50,759 nucleotides of DNA from Streptomyces amritsarensis (GTDB lineage Bacteria > Actinomycetota > Actinomycetes > Streptomycetales > Streptomycetaceae), in the NCBI RefSeq assembly GCF_001953875.1, contig NZ_MQUR01000058.1:1-50759 (forward strand), written 5' to 3'. This document shows, one piece after another, positions 7,476-15,383 of this stretch (positions within the stretch are counted from its first letter, which is position 1; every line of letters starts with the position of its first letter). Position numbers and translations under genes: made by a program. The notes under the pieces were generated by a model. The model did no database searches. It saw only the letters and a program-made list of their open reading frames with translations, and was not told the origin of the DNA.

Positions 7476-8876
7476 TCAGCGGGGGCCGAGCGTCCAGCGC
7501 GGACCCGTCGGGCTGTCCTCGATGACCAGGCCGGACTGCTGGAGCTGGTCGCGGATGGCGTCGGCGGTCGCCCAGTCCTTGCGGGCGCGGGCGGACTCGC
7601 GCTGCTCCAGGACGAGGCGTACGAGGGTGTCGACGGCGCCGTGGAGGTCCTCGCCGCGGTCGGCCTCGCCGGCCCAGTGCGGGTCGAGCGGGTCCAGACC
7701 GAGGACGCCCAGCATGGCCCGCACCTCGGACAGGCGCGCGATGGCCGCGTCCTTGTCGTCGGCGGCGAGCGCGCTGTTGCCCTGGCGGACGGTGGTGTGG
7801 ACGATGGCGAGCGCCTGCGGGACGCCGAGGTCGTCGTCCATGGCCTCGGCGAAGGCGGGCGGGACCTCCTTCGCGGCCTCGACGGGGCCGCCGGCCTTCT
7901 CCACGACGCGCTGGATGAATCCCTCGATGCGCGCGAAGGCCGACTCGGCCTCGCGCAGCGCCTCCTCGCTGTACTCGATCATCGACCGGTAGTGCGGGGT
8001 GCCGAGGTAGTAGCGCAGGACGATCGGGCGCCACTGCTTGACCATCTCGGAGACGAGGACCGAGTTCCCGAGGGACTTCGACATCTTCTCGCCCGACATG
8101 GTCACCCAGGCGTTGTGGACCCAGTAGTTCGCGAACGCGTCGCCGAACGCCTTGGCCTGGGCGATCTCGTTCTCGTGGTGCGGGAAGATCAGGTCGAGGC
8201 CGCCGCCGTGGATGTCGAAGGCCTCGCCGAGGTACTTGTGCGCCATGGCGGAGCATTCGAGGTGCCAGCCCGGACGGCCGCGGCCCCACGGCGTCTCCCA
8301 GGAGGGCTCGCCCGGCTTGGCGGACTTCCACATGGCGAAGTCGCGCGGGTCGCGCTTGCCCGTCTCGCCCTCGCCGGAGGGCTGGAGCAGGTTGTCGAGC
8401 TCCTGGTTGGACAGGCTCAGGTAGCCGGGGAAGGAGCGCACGTCGAAGTAGACGTTGCCGTCGGCCTCGTAGGCGTGGCCGCGCTCGATCAGGCCGCGCA
8501 TCATCTCGATCATCTCGGGGACGTGGCCCGTGGCGCGGGGCTCGTAGGTGGGCCGCAGGCAGCCGAGGGCGTCATAGCCGTTGTTGAAGGCCTGCTCGTT
8601 GTCGTAGCCGATGGACCACCAGGGGCGGCCCTGCTCGGCCGACTTCGTGATGATCTTGTCGTCGATGTCGGTGACGTTGCGGATGAAGGTGACGTCGTAG
8701 CCGCGGTACGCGAACCAGCGGCGCATGACGTCGAAGTTCAGGTAGGACCTGATGTGCCCGATGTGCGGGGCCGCCTGGACGGTGGCGCCACAGAGGTAGA
8801 TCGAGACGCAGCCCGGAACGAGCGGGGTGAAGTCGCGGATCTGCCGGGCGCTGGTGTCGTACAGGCGAATAGTCAC
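7476..8876 (-). CDS. cysS: Cysteinyl-tRNA synthetase
   Basis: This class I aminoacyl-tRNA synthetase of 466 residues charges tRNA-Cys with cysteine in the cytosol. The ATP-binding HIGH motif is at 38-41 (HIGHIRS). KMSKS lies near residue 265 in SGEKMSKSLGNS. Cys29 (YLCG), the Cys of HLECSAMAH, and the HHENE segment are the expected zinc ligands that select cysteine. The length is normal. The paralogue MshC of mycothiol synthesis shares the fold but is shorter and differs in these regions, so CysS is preferred. The GTG start has no ribosome-binding site, but a TACCCT box ends 7 bases before it, predicting a leaderless mRNA. ispF and ispD lie upstream on the same strand, behind a terminator. 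Confidence 0.95.
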   Translation of the reverse strand: MTIRLYDTSARQIRDFTPLVPGCVSIYLCGATVQAAPHIGHIRSYLNFDVMRRWFAYRGYDVTFIRNVTDIDDKIITKSAEQGRPWWSIGYDNEQAFNNGYDALGCLRPTYEPRATGHVPEMIEMMRGLIERGHAYEADGNVYFDVRSFPGYLSLSNQELDNLLQPSGEGETGKRDPRDFAMWKSAKPGEPSWETPWGRGRPGWHLECSAMAHKYLGEAFDIHGGGLDLIFPHHENEIAQAKAFGDAFANYWVHNAWVTMSGEKMSKSLGNSVLVSEMVKQWRPIVLRYYLGTPHYRSMIEYSEEALREAESAFARIEGFIQRVVEKAGGPVEAAKEVPPAFAEAMDDDLGVPQALAIVHTTVRQGNSALAADDKDAAIARLSEVRAMLGVLGLDPLDPHWAGEADRGEDLHGAVDTLVRLVLEQRESARARKDWATADAIRDQLQQSGLVIEDSPTGPRWTLGPR

Positions 8877-8889
8877 GGCATCCAGGGTA
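8877..8889 (-). promoter_or_regulatory. Leaderless-type -10 box of cysS
   Basis: On the minus strand TACCCT (8889-8884) is followed by 7 bases and then the cysS GTG (8876). The RNA should begin at the start codon. Confidence 0.5.
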
Positions 8890-8905
8890 GTGCGCCTGTA
8901 GCAGT

Positions 8906-8932
8906 GCCCCGCGACCTTTGGGGGCGCGGGGC
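8906..8932 (-). terminator. ispDF terminator hairpin
   Basis: GCCCCGCG (8906-8913) pairs perfectly with CGCGGGGC (8925-8932) across an 11-base loop. It lies 38 bp beyond the ispF stop codon on the minus strand. Confidence 0.75.
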
Positions 8933-8969
8933 CGCTTTGTTGCCGAAGATGTGCCGTCTCCGCGGGCGT

Positions 8970-9476
8970 TCAGGCCCGGTTCGTCCGGTACACGAGGGCG
9001 GTGGCGATCGCCGCGAGGCCCTCGGCCCGGCCGGTGAGGCCCAGTCCGTCGGTGGTGGTGCCCGATACGGAGACGGGGGCGCCCGCGGCGGCCGCGAGCG
9101 CCTTCTGCGCCTCTTCGCGCCGCTTGCCGATCTTCGGGCGCACACCGATCACCTGGATGGCGATGTTGCCGATCTCGAAGCCCTCCGCGCGCACGATCCG
9201 GGCGGCCTCCGCCAGGAGGGTGACGCCGGCGGCGCCGGACCACTGCGGGCGGGAGGTGCCGAAGTGCGCGCCGAGGTCGCCGACTCCGGCGGCCGAGAAG
9301 AGGGCGTCGCAGGCGGCGTGCGCGGCGACGTCGCCGTCGGAGTGCCCGGCGAGGCCGTCCTCGCCCTCCCACAGCAGGCCGGCGCACCACAGCTCGCGGC
9401 CGGTCTCGAAGGCGTGCACGTCGGTGCCGATCCCGACGAGCGGGATCAGGGGGGCGTCGTCGGAGCTAGAACCCAT
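8970..9476 (-). CDS. ispF: MECDP synthase IspF
   Basis: 2-C-methyl-D-erythritol 2,4-cyclodiphosphate synthase catalyses the fifth step of the MEP isoprenoid pathway, cyclising CDP-ME-2-phosphate with release of CMP. It is cytosolic and trimeric in known cases. The 168 residues include the zinc ligands Asp19 and His21 (GTDVHAF) and His53 in the HSDGD...AAH segment. DLGAHFGTS and the C-terminal SGTTTDGLGLTGRAEG loop (CDP binding, interface) also fit the family. The start overlaps the end of ispD by 11 bp, which suggests translational coupling. A terminator follows. Confidence 0.95.
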   Translation of the reverse strand: MGSSSDDAPLIPLVGIGTDVHAFETGRELWCAGLLWEGEDGLAGHSDGDVAAHAACDALFSAAGVGDLGAHFGTSRPQWSGAAGVTLLAEAARIVRAEGFEIGNIAIQVIGVRPKIGKRREEAQKALAAAAGAPVSVSGTTTDGLGLTGRAEGLAAIATALVYRTNRA

Positions 9477-10212
9477 CGGTGGCCCTCCTGCGGGCGAGTA
9501 CGGCCTCTGCGAGGACCAGGTCGAGCGGGCGGGTGACCTTGAAGGCCTCTTCGTGTCCCGGGATCACCACGACGGGGACGCCGAGGCGTTCCACCATGCC
9601 GGCGTCGTCGGTGGCGCCCTCGCCGTCGACGGCGATCGCGGCGTGCGCCTGGAGGAGCGTGGCGAGGTCGAAGCCCTGCGGGGTCTGCACGGCGCGCAGC
9701 CGGGCCCGTTCGGGCGTGGCGACGACCGGCTCGGGCTCGCCCGGCTTGCCGGGCTCGACCTCCTTGACGGTGTCGGCCAGCGGGAGTGCGGGCACCACGG
9801 CGCGGGCGCCGTCGCGCACGGCCTCGACGACGGCGTCCACGGTGTCCACGGGGACGAGCGGGCGGGCCGCGTCGTGGATGAGTACGGAGGTGACGTCCTG
9901 CGGGAGCGCCTCCAGGCCGGCCCGTACGGACTCCTGGCGGGTCTCCCCGCCCGGGACGACGAGGACCTCGGTGCGCTCGGGCAGCGCGTGCTCGCCCAGC
10001 AGGAGGCGCACCTCGGCCGCTTCTGCGGCCGGGGCGACGACGACCACGACGGACACCGCGCGGGAGCGGGCCATCGCGCGGACGGCGTGCACGAGCATCG
10101 GGGTGCCGCCGAGGGCCCGCAGGGCCTTGGGGGCACCGGGGCCGAGGCGTACCCCGCGGCCGGCGGCCGGGATCACCGCGGCGGTGCGGTGGGGGCGCGT
10201 TACGTCAGACAT
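9466..10212 (-). CDS. ispD: MEP cytidylyltransferase IspD
   Basis: 2-C-methyl-D-erythritol 4-phosphate cytidylyltransferase catalyses the third MEP-pathway step, forming CDP-ME from MEP and CTP. The CTP-binding loop AVIPAAGRGVRLG is near the N-terminus, followed by APKALRALGGTPM with its catalytic Lys. HDAARPLV and the C-terminal DDAGMVERLG and VTRPLDL segments complete the fold. I choose the ATG at 10212 (248 residues, MSDVTRP), because GGAG lies 6 bases upstream and the domain starts soon after. An in-frame ATG at 10263 would add 17 residues, but the extra stretch contains a 13-bp tandem duplication that is not a multiple of three, which suggests non-coding DNA. The gene is coupled to ispF by overlap. 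Confidence 0.93.
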   Translation of the reverse strand: MSDVTRPHRTAAVIPAAGRGVRLGPGAPKALRALGGTPMLVHAVRAMARSRAVSVVVVVAPAAEAAEVRLLLGEHALPERTEVLVVPGGETRQESVRAGLEALPQDVTSVLIHDAARPLVPVDTVDAVVEAVRDGARAVVPALPLADTVKEVEPGKPGEPEPVVATPERARLRAVQTPQGFDLATLLQAHAAIAVDGEGATDDAGMVERLGVPVVVIPGHEEAFKVTRPLDLVLAEAVLARRRATDGF

Positions 10213-10220
10213 CAGTAGCT

Positions 10221-10246
10221 CCGAGCCAGGTTTCCGAGCCAGGTTT
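10221..10246. repeat. 13-bp perfect tandem duplication
   Basis: CCGAGCCAGGTTT occurs twice back to back (10221-10233 and 10234-10246), just upstream of the ispD start. It is either a recent slippage duplication or a paired binding site. Confidence 0.85.
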
Positions 10247-10361
10247 GTGACTTCGGCCGACATGGGTATGGCCTGAAGGGTGCCGGGTGCGACGCCCCTC
10301 GCCCCTTCCGTGACGACCGGTCGAGCGGGCTGCCCGGACCCGGCATGCCAGTGAGGAGTCA

Positions 10362-10377
10362 GCCGTACGCGTACGGC
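10362..10377. promoter_or_regulatory. 16-bp perfect palindrome
   Basis: GCCGTACGCGTACGGC is a perfect palindrome in the 298-bp gap between carD and ispD. On the minus strand, TTGACC (10399-10394) precedes it by about 16 bases. The surrounding sequence repeats GTACGG. It could be an operator for the ispDF transcript. The rest of the gap shows no gene. Confidence 0.4.
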
Positions 10378-10510
10378 AGTACGGGTACGGGTGGGTCAAG
10401 AGGTACGGACACAGACATGCCGCAGCGCCCGGCAACAGGTCTCTCGTGGAGGAGGGACCTTGTCATCGGGCACCGCGGCAAGCTGTGCACACCGTGCACG
10501 GGGCCTCGCG

Positions 10511-10993
10511 TCAGGACGCGAGCACCTCGTCGAGGAGGGCCTCGGCCTTGTCCTCGTTCGTGTTCTCAGCGAGCGCGAGCTCGCTGACCAGGATCTGGCG
10601 CGCCTTCGCGAGCATGCGCTTCTCGCCCGCGGAGAGCCCGCGCTCGCGCTCACGACGCCACAGGTCACGCACCACTTCGGCGACCTTGATGACATCGCCA
10701 GAAGCGAGCTTCTCCAGATTTGCCTTGTAGCGCCGGGACCAGTTCGTCGGCTCTTCTGCATACGGTGCACGAAGCACCTCGAAGACCCGGTCCAGCCCGT
10801 CCTGGCCGACTACGTCGCGAACGCCGACGAACTCCGCATTGTCCGCAGGCACACGAACCGTCAGGTCGCCCTGGGCGACCTTGAGCACCAAGTAGGTCTT
10901 GTCCACGCCTTTGATCTGGCGAGTCTCAATGGCCTCGATCAGCGCGGCCCCGTGATGGGGATAGACCACGGTGTCGCCAACCTTGAACGTCAT
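10511..10993 (-). CDS. carD: CarD-family transcription regulator
   Basis: CarD binds the RNA polymerase beta subunit and stabilises open promoter complexes, chiefly at rRNA and housekeeping promoters. It acts in the nucleoid. The 160 residues comprise the RNAP-interaction domain (about 1-53, starting MTFKVGDTVVYPHHG) and a helical DNA-binding domain. Trp85 in TNWSRRYKANLEKL is the residue that wedges into the upstream edge of the transcription bubble in M. tuberculosis CarD. The length is typical. The ATG is preceded by GGAAGGGG. A short palindrome (10505-10522) spans the stop codon and may help termination. It is transcribed toward ispDF but separated from it by about 300 bp. Confidence 0.95.
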   Translation of the reverse strand: MTFKVGDTVVYPHHGAALIEAIETRQIKGVDKTYLVLKVAQGDLTVRVPADNAEFVGVRDVVGQDGLDRVFEVLRAPYAEEPTNWSRRYKANLEKLASGDVIKVAEVVRDLWRRERERGLSAGEKRMLAKARQILVSELALAENTNEDKAEALLDEVLAS

Positions 10994-11021
10994 GTGACAG
11001 GTACCCCTTCCGTGGCTATCC

Positions 11022-11027
11022 AGGGTA
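11022..11027 (-). promoter_or_regulatory. Possible carD -10 box
   Basis: TACCCT on the minus strand (11027-11022) lies 29 bases before the carD ATG. It would give a leader of about 20 bases that still contains the GGAAGGGG ribosome-binding site. No convincing -35 is seen. Confidence 0.35.
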
Positions 11028-11619
11028 ACACGAGAACTGACTGTTATGAATGGCGTTTTCGCAGGTCAGGGCACATCTCGGGGCTTGACAACAGCAACAG
11101 GAACGTGCTGCGGAAGGCTTCCGGAAGGGGGTATTCGCAGGTCGGGGGCGCTGCGCGGACCAGGCGAAAGGGCCACGCTACACCTGCTCCGCACCTCCAC
11201 CAGTGTGACGTACGTCCCGTTTTGCCGGGTTGAGAGTCGCGAAACCCAACTGCTCCGTTCGGCTGGCGAGCGCCCGTACGAGAGCGGGTTCCGGCCCAAT
11301 CCGGAATTGATCACCGAGTGGCGTTCGGGGAATCCGGTAATTGATCAACGGGCGGCGGTCGCACGATATGCGAGCGCCACATGATCGGCGAGGGGAACGG
11401 CGGGGTGAACCCCGGACGGAATGCAAGATCGAGGACCGCCCCGAGGGCGGGGGCCACCCTGCGGAGGGTCGGGTGCGGGGGCGGGGCGGCGGCTCGGTAA
11501 CCTAAGCGCGCTGACACACCCTTAGAGCGGCTTTACCTCGGCCGTTCCGGGGGTACCTCCCAGCGGTTGCCGGGAGGGCCCACCCTTCCGTTCCGTTCGT
11601 CCAAGGAGTTGCCGCCGCC
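11028..11619. other. Divergent intergenic region carD / lipoprotein
   Basis: About 590 bp without a credible gene; the open frames here lack ribosome-binding sites and have protein-unlike composition. It is less GC-rich than its surroundings between 11200 and 11360. An imperfect 19-20 bp direct repeat, core AATCCGG-AATTGATCA, occurs at 11298-11316 and 11331-11350 (33 bp, about three helical turns apart). TAACCT at 11498-11503 is a possible -10 for the lipoprotein gene. A stem-loop at 11556-11577 lies in its leader. Confidence 0.5.
11556..11577 (+). repeat. Leader stem-loop, REP-like
   Basis: CCTCCC (11556-11561) and GGGAGG (11572-11577) pair across a 10-base loop. The surrounding word GGGGGTACCTCCC followed by GCCGGGAGG is, as I recall, a dispersed intergenic element in Streptomyces genomes. 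The copy number could not be checked. Confidence 0.4.
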
Positions 11620-12300
11620 GTGAGCCGCAGCCTTCGACGCGGCGCCCTCGCCGCCACCGCCGTCGTGTTCTCGATCGCCTCGCTGGCCGCATGCGGTGCG
11701 GGCAACGACGCGCAGACTCTCCAGATCAAGCCGGACAACGCCGCCGCCACCAAGGGCGACATCGAGATCCAGAACGCTCTGGTGATCACCCAGGGCGAGA
11801 AGGACAAGAAGGGCCCGGCCGTCGTCTCGGCGACCGTCTTCAACAACGGCACCAAGGCGCAGACGCTTGACGGCATCACCCTTGCGGATGGCAAGGGCAA
11901 GGTCGTGCTGAAGCCCGCCGGGGGCGCCGGCAAGATCACCGTGCCGGCCGGCGGCTCCGTGGTGCTCGGCGGCAAGGACAACGCCTCCGCCGTGATCGAG
12001 AACGGCTCCGAGGCCGCCAAGAACGGCGACGTGCAGAAGGTCGTCTTCCAGCTGAGCAGCACGGGCGGCGTCGAGCTCCAGGCCTTCGTGGTGCCGGCCA
12101 CCGGCATGTACGCGGGCTTCGGCCCGTCCGCTGCCCCGGCCCCGGCCGGCAGCCCGTCCGGCAGCCCCTCGGGCACGCCGTCGGGCTCCCCGTCCGGCTC
12201 CCCGTCGGGCGCGGGCGCCTCCGGCAGCCCGTCCGGGGCCCCCTCGGGCGCCGCGGGCGCGTCGCCGTCGGGCTCCGCCTCGCACGCCGCGGGCCACTGA
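11620..12300 (+). CDS. Secreted lipoprotein with Ser-Pro-Gly tail
   Basis: This 226-residue surface lipoprotein has a basic N-terminus (MSRSLRRG), a hydrophobic core and the lipobox SLAAC. Cys25 is therefore the predicted diacylglycerol attachment site. Residues about 30-165 form a soluble beta-rich domain (alternating Val/Thr, NNGTKAQTLDGITL). They resemble actinobacterial copper-chaperone-like / DUF461-type lipoproteins only in outline, and no metal ligands are evident. The last 60 residues are a low-complexity tail of SPSG/TPSG repeats, likely a flexible wall-spanning linker. The GTG start was chosen because AAGGAG lies 11 bases upstream. The gene converges on phoP across a strong terminator. 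Its function is unknown. Confidence 0.75.
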   Translation: MSRSLRRGALAATAVVFSIASLAACGAGNDAQTLQIKPDNAAATKGDIEIQNALVITQGEKDKKGPAVVSATVFNNGTKAQTLDGITLADGKGKVVLKPAGGAGKITVPAGGSVVLGGKDNASAVIENGSEAAKNGDVQKVVFQLSSTGGVELQAFVVPATGMYAGFGPSAAPAPAGSPSGSPSGTPSGSPSGSPSGAGASGSPSGAPSGAAGASPSGSASHAAGH

Positions 12301-12325
12301 CGCACGCCGTAGCGCGTACGCACAT

Positions 12326-12367
12326 GGGAAGGGCCCCCGTCCGCTTCGGCGGACGGGGGCCCTTCCC
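12326..12367. terminator. Perfect 19-bp terminator with TTCG loop
   Basis: Arms 12326-12344 and 12349-12367 are fully complementary and closed by a TTCG tetraloop. The hairpin separates the lipoprotein gene from the oppositely oriented phoP and can stop both. Confidence 0.92.
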
Positions 12368-12409
12368 TTTGCGGGCGCGGCCCGCGGAACGGGTGTACGG
12401 GGTGCCGGC

Positions 12410-13090
12410 CTACGGCTCGAACTTGTAGCCCAGGCCGCGGACGGTGACCAGGTAGCGCGGCGCGCCCGGGTCGGGTTCGATCTTGGCGCGCAGTCGCTTC
12501 ACGTGGACGTCGAGGGTCTTGGTGTCGCCGACGTAGTCGGCGCCCCAGACCCGGTCGATCAGCTGCATGCGGGTCAGTACGCGGCCCGCGTTGCGCAGCA
12601 GCATCTCCAGCAGGTCGAACTCCTTGAGCGGGAGGTCGACCTTGCCGCCGGCGACGGTGACCACGTGGCGGTCGACGTCCATGCGTACGGGGCCCGCCTC
12701 CAGGGCGGCCGGGGTGACCTCCTCCGGCTCACCGCGGCGGCGCAGGACCGCGCGGATGCGGGCGACCAGCTCCCGCGAGGAGAAGGGCTTGGTGACGTAG
12801 TCGTCGGCTCCTATCTCCAGCCCGACGACCTTGTCGATCTCGCTGTCCTTGGCGGTCACCATGATCACGGGCACGTTGGAGCGGCCGCGCAGCTGCCGGC
12901 AGACCTCGGTGCCGGGCAGGCCGGGGAGCATCAGGTCGAGGAGGACGAGGTCGGCGCCGTTGCGCTCGAACTCGTCGAGCCCGTCGGGGCCGGTCGCCGC
13001 GATGGCGACCTCGAAGCCCTCTTTGCGGAGCATGTACGACAGGGCGTCGCTGAAGGATTCCTCATCCTCGACGACGAGCACTCGGGTCAC
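12410..13090 (-). CDS. phoP: Phosphate response regulator PhoP
   Basis: This OmpR/PhoB-family response regulator of 226 residues is, in Streptomyces, the master regulator of phosphate scarcity. It binds PHO boxes and links phosphate to antibiotic production. The receiver domain (1-120) has the acidic pocket Glu8-Asp9, phospho-acceptor Asp52 (LLDLMLPG), Thr79 and Lys101 (YVTKPF). The C-terminal winged helix (about 130-226) ends in the recognition helix TLDVHVKRLRAKIE. An open frame extends upstream into phoR, but the GTG at 13090 gives MTRVLVVEDE and has GGAGG 8 bases before it. Mycobacterial orthologues are called RegX3. It lies 41 bp after phoR and is co-transcribed with it. Confidence 0.95.
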   Translation of the reverse strand: MTRVLVVEDEESFSDALSYMLRKEGFEVAIAATGPDGLDEFERNGADLVLLDLMLPGLPGTEVCRQLRGRSNVPVIMVTAKDSEIDKVVGLEIGADDYVTKPFSSRELVARIRAVLRRRGEPEEVTPAALEAGPVRMDVDRHVVTVAGGKVDLPLKEFDLLEMLLRNAGRVLTRMQLIDRVWGADYVGDTKTLDVHVKRLRAKIEPDPGAPRYLVTVRGLGYKFEP

Positions 13091-13131
13091 GGAAGGACCT
13101 CCGGGGCAGGGATGGCTGGAGCGGTTCTGGT

Positions 13132-14331
13132 TCAGGCTGGGGTCGGGTGGGTGCGGGGGGCGGCCGCCGGGGACGACGCGGCCGCTTCGGGGAGCCGCAG
13201 GGTGAAGGTGGAGCCCTGGCCCTCCGAGCTCCACACCGACACCTCGCCGCCGTGCGAGGCCGCCACGTGCTTCACGATCGCAAGGCCGAGGCCGGTGCCT
13301 CCCGTGGCGCGGGAGCGGGCCGGGTCCACGCGGTAGAAGCGCTCGAAGATGCGCTCGCGGTCCTTCTCCGGGATGCCGATGCCCTGGTCGGTCACGGCGA
13401 TCTCGATCAGGTCTCCCCCGGGTGCCGTGACCCGGCGCCCGGCTATGCCGACGCGGGTACGGGCGGGACTGTAGTTGACGGCGTTCTCGACCAGATTTCC
13501 GAGGGCGGCGGCGAGCTGCCCGCGGTTGCCCCAGACGCGCAGGTCGGCGGTGCCGCCCGCGGCCATGGTGATCTGCTTGGAGGACGCCGTGTGCCGGCAC
13601 CGGTCGATGGCCTCGGCGACCAGCGTGTCCACGCGGACGGGCTCGGCGTCCTCCAGCGGGTCGTCGTTCTGCACCCGGGAGAGGTCGATGAGCTCCTGCA
13701 CGAGGTTGATCAGCCGGGTCGACTCGATCTGCATGCGGCCGGCGAAGCGGCTGACCGCCTCGGGGTCGTCCGCGGCGTCCATGACGGCCTCGGACAGCAG
13801 GGAGATCGCCCCGACCGGGGTCTTCAGCTCGTGGGACACGTTGGCCACGAAGTCACGGCGCACGGCCTCGATGCGGCGGGCCTCGGTGAGGTCCTCGACC
13901 AGCAGCAGCACCAGGCGGGAGCCGAGCGGGGCGACGCGCGCGGACACCGCGAGGGCCTCGCCCCGACCGGTACCGCGGCGGGGCAGGTCCAGCTCGACCT
14001 GGCGTATCTCCCCGTCGCGGCGGGTGTCGCGGGCCATGTGGAGCATGGGCTCCACGGCCAGCTTGCCGCCGCGTACGAGCCCGAGGGCGTAGGCGGCGGA
14101 CGAGGCCTTGACGACGGCGTCGCCCTCGTCGAGGACCACGGCGGAGGAGCGGAGCACGGACAGGACGGTGTCCACGCCGGGCGGCAGCACCGCGTTGATG
14201 TCGGGGCGCATGGAGCTCCGGGTGGGGCGGGCCTGGTCGCGCTCGCTCCAGCGGAACGCCAGCATCGCGATGACGCCGGTGCACAGACCGGCGATCGCTG
14301 CAGCTGCGGCGACCGCCGCGTTCACGTCCAT
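13132..14331 (-). CDS. phoR: Phosphate sensor kinase PhoR
   Basis: This membrane histidine kinase of 399 residues pairs with PhoP (mycobacterial name SenX3). A single N-terminal hydrophobic helix (about 5-26) anchors it, with little or no external domain. A PAS-like region spans about 50-150. The phospho-acceptor His167 sits in the H-box VSHELKTP. The ATPase domain has the N box NLVENAVNYSP, G1 DQGIGIPEKD and G2 GGTGLGLAIV. The lack of a sizeable outside sensor fits the known view that signal arrives through PhoU and the Pst transporter. The gene is divergent from phoU and shares a 223-bp control region with it. Confidence 0.94.
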   Translation of the reverse strand: MDVNAAVAAAAAIAGLCTGVIAMLAFRWSERDQARPTRSSMRPDINAVLPPGVDTVLSVLRSSAVVLDEGDAVVKASSAAYALGLVRGGKLAVEPMLHMARDTRRDGEIRQVELDLPRRGTGRGEALAVSARVAPLGSRLVLLLVEDLTEARRIEAVRRDFVANVSHELKTPVGAISLLSEAVMDAADDPEAVSRFAGRMQIESTRLINLVQELIDLSRVQNDDPLEDAEPVRVDTLVAEAIDRCRHTASSKQITMAAGGTADLRVWGNRGQLAAALGNLVENAVNYSPARTRVGIAGRRVTAPGGDLIEIAVTDQGIGIPEKDRERIFERFYRVDPARSRATGGTGLGLAIVKHVAASHGGEVSVWSSEGQGSTFTLRLPEAAASSPAAAPRTHPTPA

Positions 14332-14404
14332 GGATCCAGGTTAAGCAGGCACGACGACACTTCCACAGCCGTTCGGGTGGCACCTCGAACAGTCGTCGCC
14401 CAGA

Positions 14405-14437
14405 GTTCACCCTGGCGACGGGGTTGATTCACTTGTG
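14405..14437 (+). promoter_or_regulatory. Candidate PHO boxes (PhoP site)
   Basis: Three consecutive 11-bp units, GTTCACCCTGG, CGACGGGGTTG and ATTCACTTGTG, occupy 14405-14437. The outer two match the GTTCA-type core of Streptomyces PHO boxes, which are 11-bp direct repeats; the middle unit is poor. The site lies between phoR and phoU, where S. coelicolor PhoP is known to bind. An 8-bp tandem repeat, TCACCGTG (14464-14479), follows. Confidence 0.55.
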
Positions 14438-14554
14438 GTGCCGGAGTCGGACGCGTTCGCGTCTCACCGTGTCACCGTGGGGCAGAAGGCCGCCCCGGCC
14501 CGCCCCGGGCAGCACCGCAGTAGGCAGTAAAAGGTCGAGAGAGGGACACGAGAC

Positions 14555-15232
14555 ATGCGCGACGCGTACCACGAGGAACTGGACTCGATCGGAGAAGGCC
14601 TGGTCGAGATGGCCCGGCTCGTCGGTTCCGCGATCGGGCGGGCCACGACGTCCATGCTCGATGCCGACCTGAAGCTCGCCGAGAGCGTCATCGCCGCCGA
14701 CCAGAAGGTCGACGACCTCCAGCACGACCTGGAGGCCCGCGCCATCGCGCTGCTGGCCCGCCAGCAGCCCGTCGCCACCGACCTGCGGATCGTCGTGACC
14801 TCGCTGCGGATGAGCGCCGACCTGGAACGCAGCGGCGACCTGGCCCAGCACGTCGCGAAGCTCGCCCGGCTGCGCTTCCCGGACCGCGCCGTCCCGCGGG
14901 ACCTGCACGCCACGATCCTGGAGATGGGACAGCTCGCGCAGCGCCTGATGGCGAAGGCGGCCGAGGTCATCATCACCAAGGACGTCGACCTCGCGCTCCA
15001 GCTGGAGCAGGACGACGACGAGATGGACCAGCTGCACCGCACGCTGTTCCAGCACCTGATGGACGACCGGTGGAAGCACGGCATCGAGACGGCGGTCGAC
15101 GTGACGCTGCTCGGCCGCTACTACGAGCGCTTCGCGGACCACGCGGTGTCGGTGGCCAAGCGCGTGGTCTACCTGGTGACGGGCGAGCACGCCGACGACC
15201 TCCAGCAGCCGACCCAGGTCGAGGGCGTCTGA
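14555..15232 (+). CDS. phoU: Phosphate signalling protein PhoU
   Basis: PhoU is a cytosolic helical protein that couples the Pst phosphate transporter to the PhoR kinase and represses the Pho response when phosphate is plentiful. The 225 residues form two three-helix PhoU repeats (about 10-95 and 115-205). Each carries the metal-binding pattern of the family: DLERSGDLAQHV in the first repeat and YYERFADHAVSVA in the second. The length is normal. GAGAGAGGGA precedes the ATG. It is divergent from phoR, and the shared promoter region carries candidate PHO boxes, so it is probably under PhoP control. Confidence 0.95.
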   Translation: MRDAYHEELDSIGEGLVEMARLVGSAIGRATTSMLDADLKLAESVIAADQKVDDLQHDLEARAIALLARQQPVATDLRIVVTSLRMSADLERSGDLAQHVAKLARLRFPDRAVPRDLHATILEMGQLAQRLMAKAAEVIITKDVDLALQLEQDDDEMDQLHRTLFQHLMDDRWKHGIETAVDVTLLGRYYERFADHAVSVAKRVVYLVTGEHADDLQQPTQVEGV

Positions 15233-15355
15233 CGCCGCGCGAAGGCGCGCTACGGCGCCGAGCCACTCCGCGCTCCCGTGCGCCGTTGACGCGCTGGTGC
15301 AGCCGGGCATGAATGAGGGGCGAGGGCGGTCAGTCGTACGAAGTCCCGTATGCCG

Positions 15356-15370
15356 CGGGGCACCGCCCCG
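15356..15370 (+). promoter_or_regulatory. Hairpin before the Cys-rich peptide gene
   Basis: CGGGGC and GCCCCG pair around a 3-base loop, ending 2 bases before the GAGGAGG ribosome-binding site of the small gene at 15384. It could modulate translation or mark a phoU terminator. No other gene-like content is seen between 15233 and 15383. Confidence 0.35.
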
Positions 15371-15383
15371 CCGAGGAGGAACC

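Noticed and set aside
10391..11233. 280-codon plus-strand frame across carD and its upstream gap
   Set aside because: It is antisense to carD over most of its length and has no ribosome-binding site or domain.
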